DNA of 64,000 nucleotides, taken from positions 18,445-82,444 of the forward strand of contig JXTB01000760.1 of NCBI GenBank assembly GCA_002914805.1. Direction: 5' to 3'. A model generated the notes under the pieces. The model was not told the origin of the DNA and ran no database searches. It saw only the letters and a program-made list of their open reading frames with translations. Position 1 is the stretch's first letter; every line of letters begins with the position of its first letter. Of this stretch, positions 35,150-47,017 are shown in pieces. This DNA comes from Parasponia andersonii (lineage: Eukaryota > Streptophyta > Magnoliopsida > Rosales > Cannabaceae). Both the position numbers and the translations under genes were made by a program.

Positions 35150-37246
35150 GGTGAGATCGTGAAGGGCACTCTTGCTGCACTAGCTTCCACGAAGACCAAG
35201 ATTCGAGGAGAGCGTTTTCAATCAGGCAGAGTCCCTAATTCGACACACATAAACAAACGCATCAAATGAGACAGCCTAGCCTAGGATTGGGTGGACCTAA
35301 GATGCCCCCTTTGACTCTTTCTAATGGATCATATTCATAATAATCATATTACTGCTGTTTTGATTCATATATTTCAGAAAACTTTACTGCTTCTCTTTTA
35401 TATAATTTGGTCTACTTGTTCCTCCTCTCATTTCCTTGCCCTCTCAAGTTTCTCTTTTTATCTTCCCTTGCCTTTAAATGTTGGGATCTTATCCACAGTT
35501 AAGGTATAGAAAATGGGAATAGGATCTTCTGTCATGATTGGGCTAAAAAAATTAACTCAATTATTTGATAATAGTGAATCCTGTTTAATTAGTTTGCGGA
35601 AAATTAATTAGCATTGACATATTTGTGATGTTCTCATCTCAATTCAATTGAGAAAATGGGGCTCTTTGAAAAAATGTCTTTCATTAATATGTACTAACTT
35701 ATCCATAAAACTATGTCACCTAGTGGGATCCAAGCATGATTAAGACCATAAAGAAACTCCACCATAATTTAGTCGTAATTATTAGATTTGGTTCCTGAAT
35801 CAATTTTGTTTCTTACAACCAATAATGCAATGCAACTTCCTTAAAAATAATAATAATAATGATAATAATAATGCAATGGAACTCAAAAAGAAAAAAGAAA
35901 AAAGAAAGATTGGCACGTCTTATTATTTTATTTGGTAGTTTAGGGCCCTGAATAACTTGGGAATTATGATGATTTGATTTATAGTACATGTTATACAATT
36001 TATTTCCCTCGTTGATTCAAATTAAAGGAAATTATTTCCAACTCAAATTTATTATCATTTATTATTATTATTATTATCATCATCATTAAAATTTTCATTT
36101 TTTCCAGTATTCATTTATGTATCATGGCTCATTGTTAACAGATTAATAAGGACCGGAATGCATAACAGCAATGGTTGTGCCTGTCAACACCAGGTCCCAG
36201 CTCTCATTATGTTCGTATCAAGAACAACAACTAATATGATTGCGAAACAAGCCAATGTTAGCATCATAGCATGGCCCTCCACTGAATTTAAGTACAGTTT
36301 TCCCAAGCTGTTAGAAACCTAGAATTTAAAGGACATTGATTAAATTCACAAACAATTGAAGTTGGACCAGTCTGACTTAAAATGAGGCTCTGCAACGCTG
36401 TCTCTTCAGCATCGACGTTTATGGGGCTCTTTTGAGGACCACCCTGGGGATGAGGGGACATTCAGTTTTATTGAAAGTTGAAATTTTGATATCACAAGAA
36501 GTTGGTTATTACTTTCTCTCTTTCTTTTTTCTAACTTGTTCTCCCGCCGAACCCTATAAACTTTGGGAGGCAAGTTGGTTATTACTTATTACCACTGAGA
36601 TCATGTCACAGTGAACACGGCAAACATAATATTAAAACAGTTCAGAATGACTAGTGCTGTTTGAGTTGGCAAGAGTCTTTTTCAAAACACATATTTGTGG
36701 AAAGACATGAATTTTTAAATTTCTTTGCAAAAAAGTATTTCTTGACAGTACTCAATTACACTCAACTATATACTTAAAAAAAAGTATTTCTTGACAATAC
36801 TCATATACTTGAAAAAAAGTATTTCTTGACAATACTCAATTACACTCAACTATATACTTGACTACGATGAACACTATACTCGACAATACAAAGTCTATTA
36901 TGCAAAGAGTTCTAAAACTTAGGCATTTTTTCCAAACTCACTTTCAAATGTTCTATTCTACCTAATTTCTCAAATGTGACCTAAAGTTTACCTCACCTTA
37001 ATAAAATGGCCATTTATTCGAAAAGGATAAAGAAAATACAAAACAACTAGACATCTTGCTTGGAGCCAATATAGTTTGAGAGGCTTGATATGAAGTTTGA
37101 AGATGAAGTGAGTGTGAGATACAATTAGGTTCACTAGCAATTAAAACACAAGTTCAAAATTTGGATGCAAAAAGCATGAAGGCAATCCATTTTTCAGCTT
37201 ACACCTTCACAAAACATGGATAAATGTAAAACCAAACACATAATCA
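35149..37246. other. Intergenic, with a short tandem repeat
   Basis: No gene seen. 36730-36862 holds three copies of AAAGTATTTCTTGACA(A/G)TACTCA, two with an added ATTACACTCAACTATATACTT. Trinucleotide runs at 35848-35870 and 36059-36078. Confidence 0.5.
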
Positions 37247-40200
37247 TCACTCTTTTCCCCATTTGCTTGATACTCTCTCTTTTGCAGAGACACGACTATA
37301 AGCTTCGTTTGATCTGATATGGGAGTCATTGAAACTATCTGGTGATGTCCTCCTCAGAATTCTAGATGTTATGAAAGCAAGTCCATTTCTTGTCCCTCTC
37401 AGAGCATACAACAAAGGATTGAATATGACAGCAAGCATCATTTCTCCTTTTGCAACTATGAGATACTATAAAAGGAAAATAACAATATGACACAGATTGA
37501 ACTTAGACATATTATGAATCAGTGTCATACACTTGAACTTAAGAATTGAATAAGGAATTGCTTACCATGATGCTGATACCTAACACAGCAAGACTTGTTT
37601 GTTGTGTTTCTCGCCAGAAATTGTCATCATTGGACCATCCAAACCATCCACCCCACCCGAACCAACCTCCTCCACCAGCATCACCACTGCCACCAGCCTC
37701 CTCTCTTTGCTTTATTTCTTTGTTCCATTTCTCAAATTCATTTTTCTTTCCACCAAGTGCACCTTCTAATGCTTTCATAGCTTCTTCCTGCAACCACATA
37801 GCTGAATTCATTCAGGGAAAGAAACTTGCATCAAATTAGCCATTTTTTTTATAGCATGAGGCCATGAAATATTGACCTATATGCACCACTAATCACAAAG
37901 TTTCAGGTTCCATAACCAGATAAACATATTAAAGAGTCAGAGGAAACAACTGCTAGAGGCAGTAAATTGTTACCATGGCCTTAGAAATACATTTCTTACT
38001 AGTAATTACTACCACAAAAGAAAGAAAAGGAAAGAGAGAATCAATTCCCTAGGCTAACTAACAGCTGACCTGGCCTACTCTCCTCTAACAAAATTTCATG
38101 CCGGCCTCCTAGCCTAACCAACTAAGAAAGTGTGGAATCCTATCAATACTCCGGGCCCCAAAAAAAAACACCTTGTCTTCAAGGTGTAAGTTCGGTGGTG
38201 GCCATCCTTTGCTCATCGGATGATAAGGGCGAATGGCATCATCCATTGCTCGAAGAGGAGGTATAGCGCTGGTCCACAAATACATGTCTCGAAGTTGTTG
38301 TAACGTTGCTACCCAAACACAACTATGACGAAAGAATACGTCAATAACTCTTTCTGCCATGCACATAGCTCAGCTCCGCGAAGTATAACAATCAGACCAG
38401 CATGATGTCGAACTTGTGGCTCACTTGAGTGATTGGAGTTTATCACAATGAGATGCCAATGACCATTGCCAACCCAAACTGCTTGAGAGCAAGCTGACAA
38501 TAGCCCCAGAAAAGTCACATGGATCAACTTTACTTCAAAAATCTCCATCTTGACGAAAAACTCAGTAGCTGCATTCCTTGAATTGTTGCAAGTGGATAAT
38601 ACATCCCCAAAATTGAACCAACCAGGCTTTGTTCCCTGGCTGATGATTTCATTGAACAGATTTGGAACTTCATAACTTGCAGCCAACTTAGCATAACCAG
38701 AAAGCATTGGATCCCAATAGACAAAGTATTGGCTAGGACTTCCAAGAAGAAAACTGCACAAAATTGATGGAATTGGTTCAGTTCCAGATCAAAGCGTTGT
38801 CCACAAGGGTTGTAACTCTTCTTCTGTTTGCAAATTGTCAACACAACTTGAAACCATGGTAGTCCAAGTCACTACAAAGTTCATAGCCACAATATTGAAC
38901 ATTTTCCCTACAAAGCCAAGCTTCCCAAACTCTATATATCCAATAACCAAGGTGGTAACTTCATTTGCACCATGCAATTTTGCTATTAAGACCAGACCAC
39001 TAACTATTGCAAAGCTATCTGGTCTACAACTTAAATGATGAAAGAGTTTAAAGCTTCCCGGATTTCCATACCTCGCTGGCATTGTCCACGATCGATTGCC
39101 AGCAACTGTGCTACGGAAGGGTGACAATGTCGTCCCAACGCCTTGTGCTTGGCCAATGCAACTGCCGAAGTGTCATCCAACCTCCCTCGAGTCGAAACCA
39201 TTGCATGGATTCTTCAATTAATTGATTCTTTTAAGCCGTGATGTGCTTGAAAGGCGAGGATGATTTCAGTCTTTCCGTTTGAGCTACTACCATTCCAATA
39301 TGTGGGATTGAAACTGAAGGGAGCTGGGTGTTAATGGGTCTAGGGCTGGAAGCAGAGATTGGGCTTTTATTTGGCTTTGAACTTGGACCCAAAATCACCC
39401 AATTGCTTGTGTTGACCCACCTGCCCAGATGCGAATACTCCATTGAGCCCAAGCCTAGTGAAGCCATCCCCTCCATCTCCGTTAGTAGGTTCCTCGCGAC
39501 AAAAGATCGACCTACCCAGACCACAAACTCGGCCTACTCCCTTTGTCGTAACAACTCGACCTCCTTTGTGTGTAGTTGTTAGCAATCCCAAGCCTGCATC
39601 ATGCTCCTAGCCATCCTTCTCGCTTTCTACACACGGTGCCAGATCGTCAAGCGAACCCAGAAACTCAGGTTTCTTACACAAGTTCAGACCTGCGCATATC
39701 GCAACCTCAAAACCCAAACCCAGAGTCTCGGTCATGCCCAGGAGCTATTCTTGTTCGATTCTCGTATGCTCGAATCGTGTCTACTCCCTTGCAAACAACC
39801 AAGCTCCAATGGATGCGAGCCTAACCCTGCACACAGCTCTAGTAGGCACGAAGCCACACTTCCATAGCAACCAAAAGACAAGCCCAAATCCTCACGTTCT
39901 TGACGAAGCTCCAGCAAGCGCAAACTCTCACGCTTCTCCCGTGAAGTCAGACCAACACCCATCATAACCTCAACTCGCGAACCTAAATCGGCTTGTGGCC
40001 CTAAGGTCTCTATTGAAACCAAGTGCAAACACCTGGTCAACAAGGACTGTTCATTGCGCGAGCCTATTCCCAGTTGGTGAGCTTCTCGATCGTCGTCATG
40101 CGAGTCCAGGTGCGAAATCCGAGCCACTGCACACGAAGACCCAGCACCTTCGCTCACTTCTCCAGGAACCCAAACATTGAGAGGTTCCGCATTGCGAGCT

Positions 40201-41621
40201 CGGTCAATCATCATTTGCGAGGTTCCAACCTGTCAAGGGATTAATGTTTTGCTCAACGCGTTCCAAGATCAAAATCATGTTTATGATGAAATTGATCCTT
40301 GCTTCCAACTTTGAAATTCGCCTCCCTAATTCCAATCTGACCAATGCAAGAGTTTGGTGAAACTCAGCCTGGAACATAGTCAAGTGTTTCTCGACAATGT
40401 CAAGACGTTCATCCAGAGTTGGGTTTGCCATTCCCAGAGAAAGAACGGCTCTGATACCAATTGATAGAACCCAATACTAATATGGAAGTAATTTTATTAG
40501 AATTAGAGCTTAAAGCTCAGTTTACAGTAAAAGATACCCAAGAGTTCGAGAGCCTGGCTCACTCCCCCGAGCCAAAATGCTCACAACAAGTCCAGAAGTT
40601 CCATACCTACACTCCCTCTCACTCTCCTCTTTATATTCTCACTCAGTACCATCTCCTACAACAGAATTAATTCCCTAGGCTAACTATCAGCTGACCTGGC
40701 CTACTCTCCTCTAACAGAATTTCTTGCCGGCCTCTTAGCCTAACCAACTAAGAAAGTCTGGAATCCTATCACTACACAAGTCTGGCACCAAAAAATTGTT
40801 CATGTGGGCATATGTCTGTTTAATCTTGACCCCAAAAATTCCACATCATTTCCGAGCACAACTCGAGGCTCTATATACAAAAAGGATAGAATAGGTACTT
40901 GCATTGAAGACATCTATACTAATCAAATTCTTGTGACCAAACCTTAAAGGAAAACTAAAACTTTCCAGCCAGATTCTAGTCATTGGGACAAGCCATTAAC
41001 CGTTTTCTTAGCTTTCGATTCAAAGTGGTAAAACACCAAATTCATTGGACTACAGCCACTTTTTCGATTCTTTTCACTAAGCAGTAACCAGCACCACTTC
41101 AATACCAACAGAAACTAATAGCCAAAATTTTCTCAAACTGCTCAGGCTCACATCTTCATGTAGCAAAAATGAAACTTGGGTTCTTTTTTTCCTTTAATCC
41201 ACAAAATATTGAGCACCGGTTTTCATTCTCTTTTCTTTTTTTTTTTTCTGAGAAAGACCCATGAAATCATTTTCGCAATCTTCCGAAAATTTCCATGTTA
41301 TCTTCCTAAAAACCATACCTATAAATTGCAGCATTAAAAAACTCAAAACCCAGAAAAATTCAAACATCTAGGGAATTTGAAAATAGAATAAGCTAAAAAC
41401 TAGTTTTAAGAGGGAACAAATCTTAGTACCTTTCGGCGATTGTCTGAGAAAAGACAAGAAAACCTGCCATGGCACTTGAGCCTTGGCTGCAGAAGGCTCC
41501 AACTTTGGGTAACATTTTGAGGGCGATTCGACTCGCTGAGTGGGTAACGAGTTGACTCGGGGGAAGAAGAGGAGTGAGGGAGGCTTGGAGATGGCGGGCT
41601 TAGATACAGAACCGGCGTCAT
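37247..41621 (-). CDS. Small probable chloroplast membrane protein, function unknown
   Basis: Three exons, all phase 0: 41430-41621, 37566-37787 and 37247-37465, give 210 residues. Exon 1 (64 residues) is Ser/Pro/Arg-rich without acidic start, like a plastid transit peptide, ending KCHGRFSCLFSDNRRK. Exon 2 has a charged helix (EEAMKALEGAL, EFEKWNKEIKQREE) and a Gly/Trp block, GGGGWFGWGGWFGWSNDDNFW. The junction of exons 2 and 3 makes a membrane segment (SLAVLGISIMYLIVAKG...MLAVIFNPLLYAL), then a basic tail ending KWGKE. I do not recognise the family by name. The link of exon 1 to exon 2 across a 3.6 kb intron is inferred from splice sites and phase; the ATG at 41621 is the first in that frame. 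Intron 1 contains an LTR element (38037-40771). Confidence 0.75.
38340..39127 (-). pseudogene. PPR (PLS-class) gene fragment inside the LTR element
   Basis: In shifting minus frames, PPR repeats can be followed: TTLVIGYIEFGKLGFVGKMF and VVTWTTMVSSCVDN near 38830-39000, then WDPMLSGYAKLAASYEVPNL, TKPGWFNFGDVLSTCNNS, VTFLGLLSACSQAVWVGNG and a decayed E-domain-like HHAGLIVILRGAEL (38360-38720). Plant PPR proteins of this type bind organellar RNA. Frameshifts and stops make this copy non-functional. It lies between LTRs, so it was probably picked up by the retroelement. Confidence 0.7.
39128..40203. other. Unidentified middle part of the LTR element
   Basis: Moderately GC-rich, with open minus frames (39231-39524, 39732-40214) that show no motif I recognise. 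Could be more captured gene sequence or diverged gag. Confidence 0.4.
40204..40431 (-). pseudogene. gag N-terminus of the intronic LTR element
   Basis: ATG at 40431, about 15 bases inside the primer site, opens 75 codons starting MANPTLDERLDIVEKHLTMF, then a helix-rich segment (ALVRLELGRRISKLEARINF). A stop follows at 40204. Position and helix content fit the beginning of a gypsy gag. Confidence 0.6.
40447..40459 (-). promoter_or_regulatory. Primer binding site (initiator tRNA-Met type)
   Basis: TGGTATCAGAGCC on minus, two bases from the LTR boundary at 40462; this is the classical plant LTR-element primer site. Confidence 0.9.
40462..40771 (-). repeat. Right LTR of the intronic element
   Basis: 310 bp, from TGATAGAACCC to CCTATCA, with TG/CA ends. 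The last 109 bases match the truncated left LTR. Confidence 0.8.
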
Positions 41622-42294
41622 TCTCTTCGCATCCCTCCTCTGTTAAAAGCAGAGATAGGGAAGTGCCTTTTTTTTTTCTGATAATTCGTCGGTTAGGAGT
41701 TAGATTAGTAAGGCTGTGGTTCGAACCCGCCACCCAAAGCTCTTCTATAGGAGACTTTCCCACACGAGCCAAACTCAGTAGAAGAATTTGAGAAAACAGT
41801 AATACAGGCTATACGACGTGTCGTTTACATTGTTTAATCCATTTTACGCACTAAACTTGGTATATATTTATCTTTCTTCTTTTTTTCAGTCCTGAAAATA
41901 AAAATAAATCTTTATTTTGTTGCTTCACTATTCTCCAAATGTTTCCGATTTAATCACTGAACTTATTACCTATGTTTTATCATTGTCCTTTTGACTCTTT
42001 AAATTCACATTTTTCATCTTCAATAATTTTTTTTTCCCTTAATTTTGACTTTTGTCTCAGTTTTGATTCATGGTTTATAACAGAAAAACTAAGACCAAAA
42101 AATGAAAAACATAATTCATAGTTGTTAAATATGATATTTGAAAAGTTCGAGGACCAAATTAAGACGAAATAATAATTCAAGAATTAAGTTTAAGACATTT
42201 AGAAAGTCATGTATCAAAATATAATTTAGATTAATTAATCCTATAAAACAATATCCTTTATTTTAAAGATATTGAAGTTATAATTTAGATTAAG

Positions 42295-42496
42295 AATAAT
42301 GCCAAATGTCTTAAAATTTGTATCAAATTTTTAATACCAATATATAGCATATGAATTGGCATCATTCAATTAATGAATATGATTAATTTATTTTTAGTAA
42401 ATTTTAATACATTAATTGAATAATAACAACTTATATGTCAGATATACTAGCATTAAAAATTTGATAACAATCTTAGTACACTAAGCATCATCATTA
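42295..42496. mobile_element. MITE-like inverted-repeat element
   Basis: About 200 bp with imperfect terminal inverted repeats: TATCAAATTTTTAAT at the left pairs with ATTAAAAATTTGATA at the right, extending outward to AATAATGCC / GCATCATCATT. Same family as 13228-13433. Confidence 0.6.
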
Positions 42497-42808
42497 GATC
42501 TAATTTCGCTTACTTCTTAAAAGACATTGTAGTTTAAAATTCACTGTCTTTTGATCTTTTTACGTCGTTAATCGCATAAAAGATTTAATGTCATTTCGGT
42601 ACATAAGCGATATGTCCTTGGTTTAATGTTAACAGTGAGAAAAGGATTCTTTTTTCGTTTTTTTTTTTTTTTTTTTTTGCAAGCGTGAGAAAAGGATTCA
42701 TCGTTAGAAAGTGACACTCTTTCGTCCCAACTAATTTCATGTAGTTTTAATTAAGTTTGTTGTCGTTTAAAGTAATAAAGGATATGTCCTTTTGTTTAAT
42801 AATTTATT

Positions 42809-42813
42809 GTTGT
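42809..42813. repeat. Target site duplication (left)
   Basis: GTTGT directly left of the left LTR; the same five bases stand right of the right LTR at 53639-53643. Confidence 0.88.
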
Positions 42814-43637
42814 TGTTGGAGCGGTTTCTCACCAGCCGTCCACGTGTCTCGAACTGCTGACGCTGTATTCTCCAACTGTCCACGTGTCCTTGCTGTCTCA
42901 AAGCTCTCTGAACTCCAAACAAGATCGGAGAGGCGGGGGTGGCTACCTGCAAAGACTCTCTGATGCTTAAGTCAGGGGTTTATCTTTGATACAAGGTAGC
43001 AAGGAAAATATTTCAGTATGAAAAATCTCTCTGTTTCTTATTTACAGACTCTTTTTTGTATATCTATTTTCTTTTTAGTATACATTCCCTCTCGGGAACG
43101 CATGGCTCTTATATATGTAGTCCTGAGATAGTGAACCGCCTGGTTCTCAATCTCAGGACTGAGTACCTTTCACCTCGAAAACTTTTTCAGCAGTCACGGG
43201 CCAAGATTTCGGCGATCTCCTCAATGCTACCGTGACCTGATTTTCGCCGCCTCTTTCGGCTTCAATCTGTCAGGAGTAAGATCTGGGTAAATCGCCGTTC
43301 TGTCAGGACGGCTTGTCCCCGGCACACACCTACCCAAAATCGCATTAAATGCTCTGTCTGGGTCTGGAGCTGTGAGTCGCTTTCCACTGTATTCAGTCAG
43401 AAGACCCTTGGGGCTTCTGACCCTCCTGACTGTTGGGATAAGGGCCGCTGTTCCATGATGGCAGACCCTTGGGGCTTCCGACCCCCAGCTGTCGAGGTTG
43501 GGGTCAGACTGGGCCAAATCGTCTAGGGTCAGTGATGGACTCGGCCCTAACCTTGGACGGCCCAATAGCCGATTGTGAGATCACGTGCGATCCGCGTGGC
43601 CTTCTACGTGGCATAAGGCTCAGGAACAAGTCCCACA
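42814..43637 (-). repeat. Family B left (3') LTR
   Basis: 824 bp, TGTTGGAG...GTCCCACA. It differs from the right LTR by about 40 substitutions by hand count, nearly all transitions, and by an 18-bp duplication present only in the right copy. Two GTCCACGTGTC motifs (G-box CACGTG at 42841 and 42881) stand 40 bases apart; another CACGTG is near 43583. Confidence 0.93.
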
Positions 43638-43653
43638 ACCGCCCCCGTTTTCC
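43638..43653 (-). promoter_or_regulatory. Polypurine tract, family B
   Basis: On minus AAAACGGGGGCGGT directly precedes the LTR start TGTGGGAC. Fits the second-strand primer site. Confidence 0.8.
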
Positions 43654-43848
43654 TACTTGATGGATTCATGTCTATCAAGTGGGGAAACCGTCTCATCGTT
43701 CCTCCAATCCAGGGGACGCACGTGGTTCCCTCTTCCCAATGCGGGGATACGCCATCCCTCATCACGAGATCTGTTTGAATTTTGAAGTTCTGACTATTCG
43801 GTTTCTTTTATTCTCTCATCTTCCAGAAAAACTCTTCGGCTTCTCCCC

Positions 43849-43856
43849 TATAAAAA
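43849..43856 (+). promoter_or_regulatory. TATA box of the family B antisense gene
   Basis: CCCCTATAAAAACTGC on plus, 130 bases before the ATG at 43979, in the spacer between PPT and gene and pointing away from the LTR. Good match to a plant TATA box; a start of transcription near 43880 would leave a ~100-base leader. Confidence 0.6.
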
Positions 43857-43978
43857 CTGCAATTGTGTTCATTTGCCATTTTACCAAAATTTTCAATCAC
43901 CCCAATCTCATAACATCCTAGGGTTTTTGCTTCCTTCTCTTCTAAAGACTCTCACTTTTCCAGTCACGTTTTGGAACA

Positions 43979-46900
43979 ATGGCTTCAAATCAAAATCAGG
44001 AATTGCAACCCGCTATGGATTCAGAATTAGACTCACTGAGGAGGTAGCTCTGCTTCCCCGGAGGAGTGACGCTTCAACGGATTGAAGCATCACTCCGGAC
44101 TGGTACCTTCATCCCTGCGCCCCCGAGGGTTCCATCGTCTTGGGCAGGAAGCATCTGGACTGCCTGCGATTCCCTCTTCCTCTCCTAATCCACCAATTTT
44201 TTGTCTTGACAGGAATCCATCCGATGCAGCTGAATGCAAACGGGATTATGATTCTGATGGGGCTCTCTGCCCTTTCAGTTATCTACAATATGCATATCGA
44301 CCTAGAGGTGGTCTTTTATGCTTATAAACTCATTCTTATCCCCAAGAAGGGCTCCTACCCTACCTTTTATCTCCAGCCGCTGCCCGGGCGCCATATCTTT
44401 TGGGGATTGCCACGGTCAGACAAACAATGGGACTCTCACGCCAAGCTTTATGCCGTTGGAGGGGCGTGGTGCTCCCCTTGGGTGAATGGAGAGCATTTCC
44501 AAGTCCCCTCAGTCTTCCTACAGAGTAAGTATTAGACCATGATCTTTGGGTCTGGGTCCTCTCCTGATATTATTGCTTATGTTACTTTATCCTGTGCAAC
44601 CTCTGCAGAAGAAAGCAGGTTTGAGCCGCACCTGTCGGCTGGGCGGCTCAAAGGCCTGGAGGGGATCATAATCTTAAGCTCTCTAGGAGAATGCCGGTAC
44701 ATTCAATCTATCCTCAACCCCCCTGACGATGAACCTGATGCCCAGGATGGTCTCGTACCTTCCCTTCCTTTTGGATACCTGGGTCATCACCAAGTACCTG
44801 AGGAGTCGACTCAACGCCTCTGCCCTGAACCGATTTCGCCGGGACGAAAGTGACCGGATCACCATGGTGATTCGGTAGGTTGCGGCTTCAAGCCAACTGG
44901 CAGGCACCAATGATCTGGTTGCGCCGTCCAATCACGAGCTCGAGGAAGCCGTGAGGCTTGTGGCCGCGGAGTGCATCAGGCTCCGCCAGGAAGAAAACAC
45001 CGCCCCCAAAAGGGTTAGGGGTGAGTTTATTTTTAAATCTTTGAATCTTTGTGTGTCAGGCCGCGACCACAAACTAATCTCGTTGTTTGTTTTTTACTGG
45101 TTCTGAGACAGGCCCGGCAGCCGGCCCCTCTCCCATCAAAGGGGGTGCCACGGCATCAAAAGCTCACACCAAGGTATCTGCTGGCCGGCGCCTCATGGTG
45201 CACTCGGGAAGAGCAAAACCAGTGGCTCCCCACTCCGATGTTGGCAGATCTCTACCCAGGGGACCGTCTACCCTCCTGATCGCGGGCGGGGAAGAGACGA
45301 TGCCAAGTCTGACTAGGGGGTCTGCAGCGGCGATCTCCCCCACCCCTAACTCCGGTTCGAAATCGAGTGCTATTAGCCTCGGTGGAGAGATCGCCGAGCT
45401 CAGTGAGGGAGTTCCGAGATTGAAATCCAATCTCTCCTCCCCTCCCCCGGTCGCTACAAAGCAGCTACGCGAGGTCGGCTCATCAAATGAGGAAGAGGGC
45501 CGGGTGAAGAAGAGGGGCAGGGTCGTCCTTTCATCCGATAGTGACGATGATGGGGCGACGCTGACCCTTCTGAGGAGGAAGCGGTTAATACGCGGCGGCC
45601 AGTCCAGGGGAGGTGCACCGTCTTCCACCGTGCTTGACGGCGTTCTTGATGGCTCCGGACCTTCCTCTGTCCCTATCATTCCTACTCTGGAGGCATGCCC
45701 GGCGGACAGAGAGGACGCCCTTATGACCGGTGAGGAGGGGCCGCATTCCCCGGGCGTGGATGATGCTCAAAGGGATGGTCCAGCCACGGAGCCGGAGCTG
45801 GAGGCCCTCACTCCAGAGAATGTCGAGCTTGTCACCACCCGCACTCTCGCGCAGGTTTGTTACACTTGGGTACTTTTATGTTTTTCAACGTCTTTGGTAA
45901 ATGCCGACCCTCTCCTTTGTTACTTAACTTGCAGCTGTCCGCCATCCGGTCATTCTACTCTGCTCGCGTCAAGGATCTGACCGAAGAGCTGAGCTCCCGT
46001 TTTGCACTAGCTGAGCACAGCGAGGCCGCCCTCGCCGAATTGAGGTCTAACTTTGATGCATATCGGGGCCTCGAGAAAGCCAAGGTTGGCAGCGCGGTGG
46101 CGCACACCATGAGTGTCGAGACAGCCAGAAGCGAGGAGCTAGCTGCGAGATTAGCTCAGGCGGAGGCCGACAGGCTTGCCCAATCCGAAGCTGCCAGGCT
46201 GGCTCAGGGCAAGTTGAGGATCAAAGAGCAAGAGCTCCAGAGTGCGAGGGTAGAGATGGGACTGGCCTTCATCACTCGTGACCAGGCTATTGAAGACGCC
46301 AAGGAAGCGAGGAAAGCCGAGGCGACGGCCAAGCTAGACGCCTATGCTCTGCAACGCAGACTTGATCGGTCCCATGAGGTAAACCGATATCTCTTTTTGA
46401 ACCATAAAAATCTGATGGGTGCTCAGGTGGAGATGTCTCGTAAACATTATGCAGACCTCGCCGGTATTAATTCTTTATTGGTCAACTTATCACAGCAGCA
46501 GGCGGAACTCAGATTGGCGGCGCTGAAGGATAGACTGGCGGATGCGGAGAAGTTGAAAGCAAGGTACCAGAAGCAGGTGGACGTTCTTTCTGCGGAAAGT
46601 TACAGGTCTGGCTGGGAGAATAGAGAATTTGAAAACCATGCTGAAGTGGTGATGCCAGACCAATTTGACGATCAGAAAGGCGTCGAGAGGGGCCACTACT
46701 CCATCAAGCACTACATGCAGCAGCTCAGGAACGAGATCAGAATCATATATCCAGCTGATGTGCTAGAGATGCTTGCTGCGGAGAAGGACGGGCCCTCTAC
46801 ATCTACCCCTGGTGCCGCAGAGCTTATCCCTACTTCTGGTCTGCCAGATCGAACTCCAGAAACTCTGGACATTCAGCCTAGCCTCGGGGTCTCAACTGGT

Positions 46901-47017
46901 GAAGGGTCTGGCGCGGTCGTCGAATCCAGTGATGAATCTGATCCGGCCACGCCACCCTTCTCCGAGGCTGGTCCAAGCGCTGGGGTTGGCCGCGCCTCCT
47001 CAGACGGAGGTAACTAG
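43979..47017 (+). pseudogene. Antisense retrotransposon gene, family B (PF04195-like + coiled coil)
   Basis: Several exons with GT-AG signals: about 43979-44523 (donor A|GTAAGT), 44609-45020 (|GTGAGT), 45112-45854 (CAG|GTTTGT) and 45935-47017 (after TTGCAG), stop TAG. Exon 1 carries the same kind of domain as family A: LDCLRFPLPLLIHQFFVLTG, HPMQLNANGIMILMGLSAL, RHIFWGLPRSDKQWD. Exon 3 is Ser/Pro-rich with basic patches (RVKKRGRVV, LLRRKRLIRG) that could be nuclear signals. Exon 4 is a long Ala/Glu/Arg coiled coil (SSRFALAEHSEAALAELRS, LAARLAQAEADRLAQSEAARL). The last two exons are open, but exon 1 needs a frame change after the ATG and has a TGA near 44083, and exon 2 changes frame, so this copy is probably dead. 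Runs opposite to gag-pol. Function not known. Confidence 0.72.

Larger units (their letters stand above)
38037..40771 (-). mobile_element. Non-autonomous Ty3/gypsy-like LTR element in intron 1, with PPR fragment
   Basis: Right LTR 40462-40771 (310 bp) and a truncated left LTR 38037-38145 share about 109 bases (CTAGGCTAACTA-CAGCTGACCTGG ... GGAATCCTATCA). Next to the right LTR is a perfect initiator-Met-type primer site, then a gag start, so the element points to minus. By the left LTR stands a gypsy polyprotein tail (HLEDKVF) of chromovirus type. Most gag-pol is missing; about 2.3 kb of other sequence fills the middle, including PPR-like coding sequence. ACTAC(C)ACA-like text flanks both ends, a possible TSD, not certain. 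Confidence 0.75.

Noticed and set aside
41690..41735. tRNA gene (GGTTCGAACCC T-loop-like sequence)
   Set aside because: B-box-like match only; no cloverleaf can be drawn around it.
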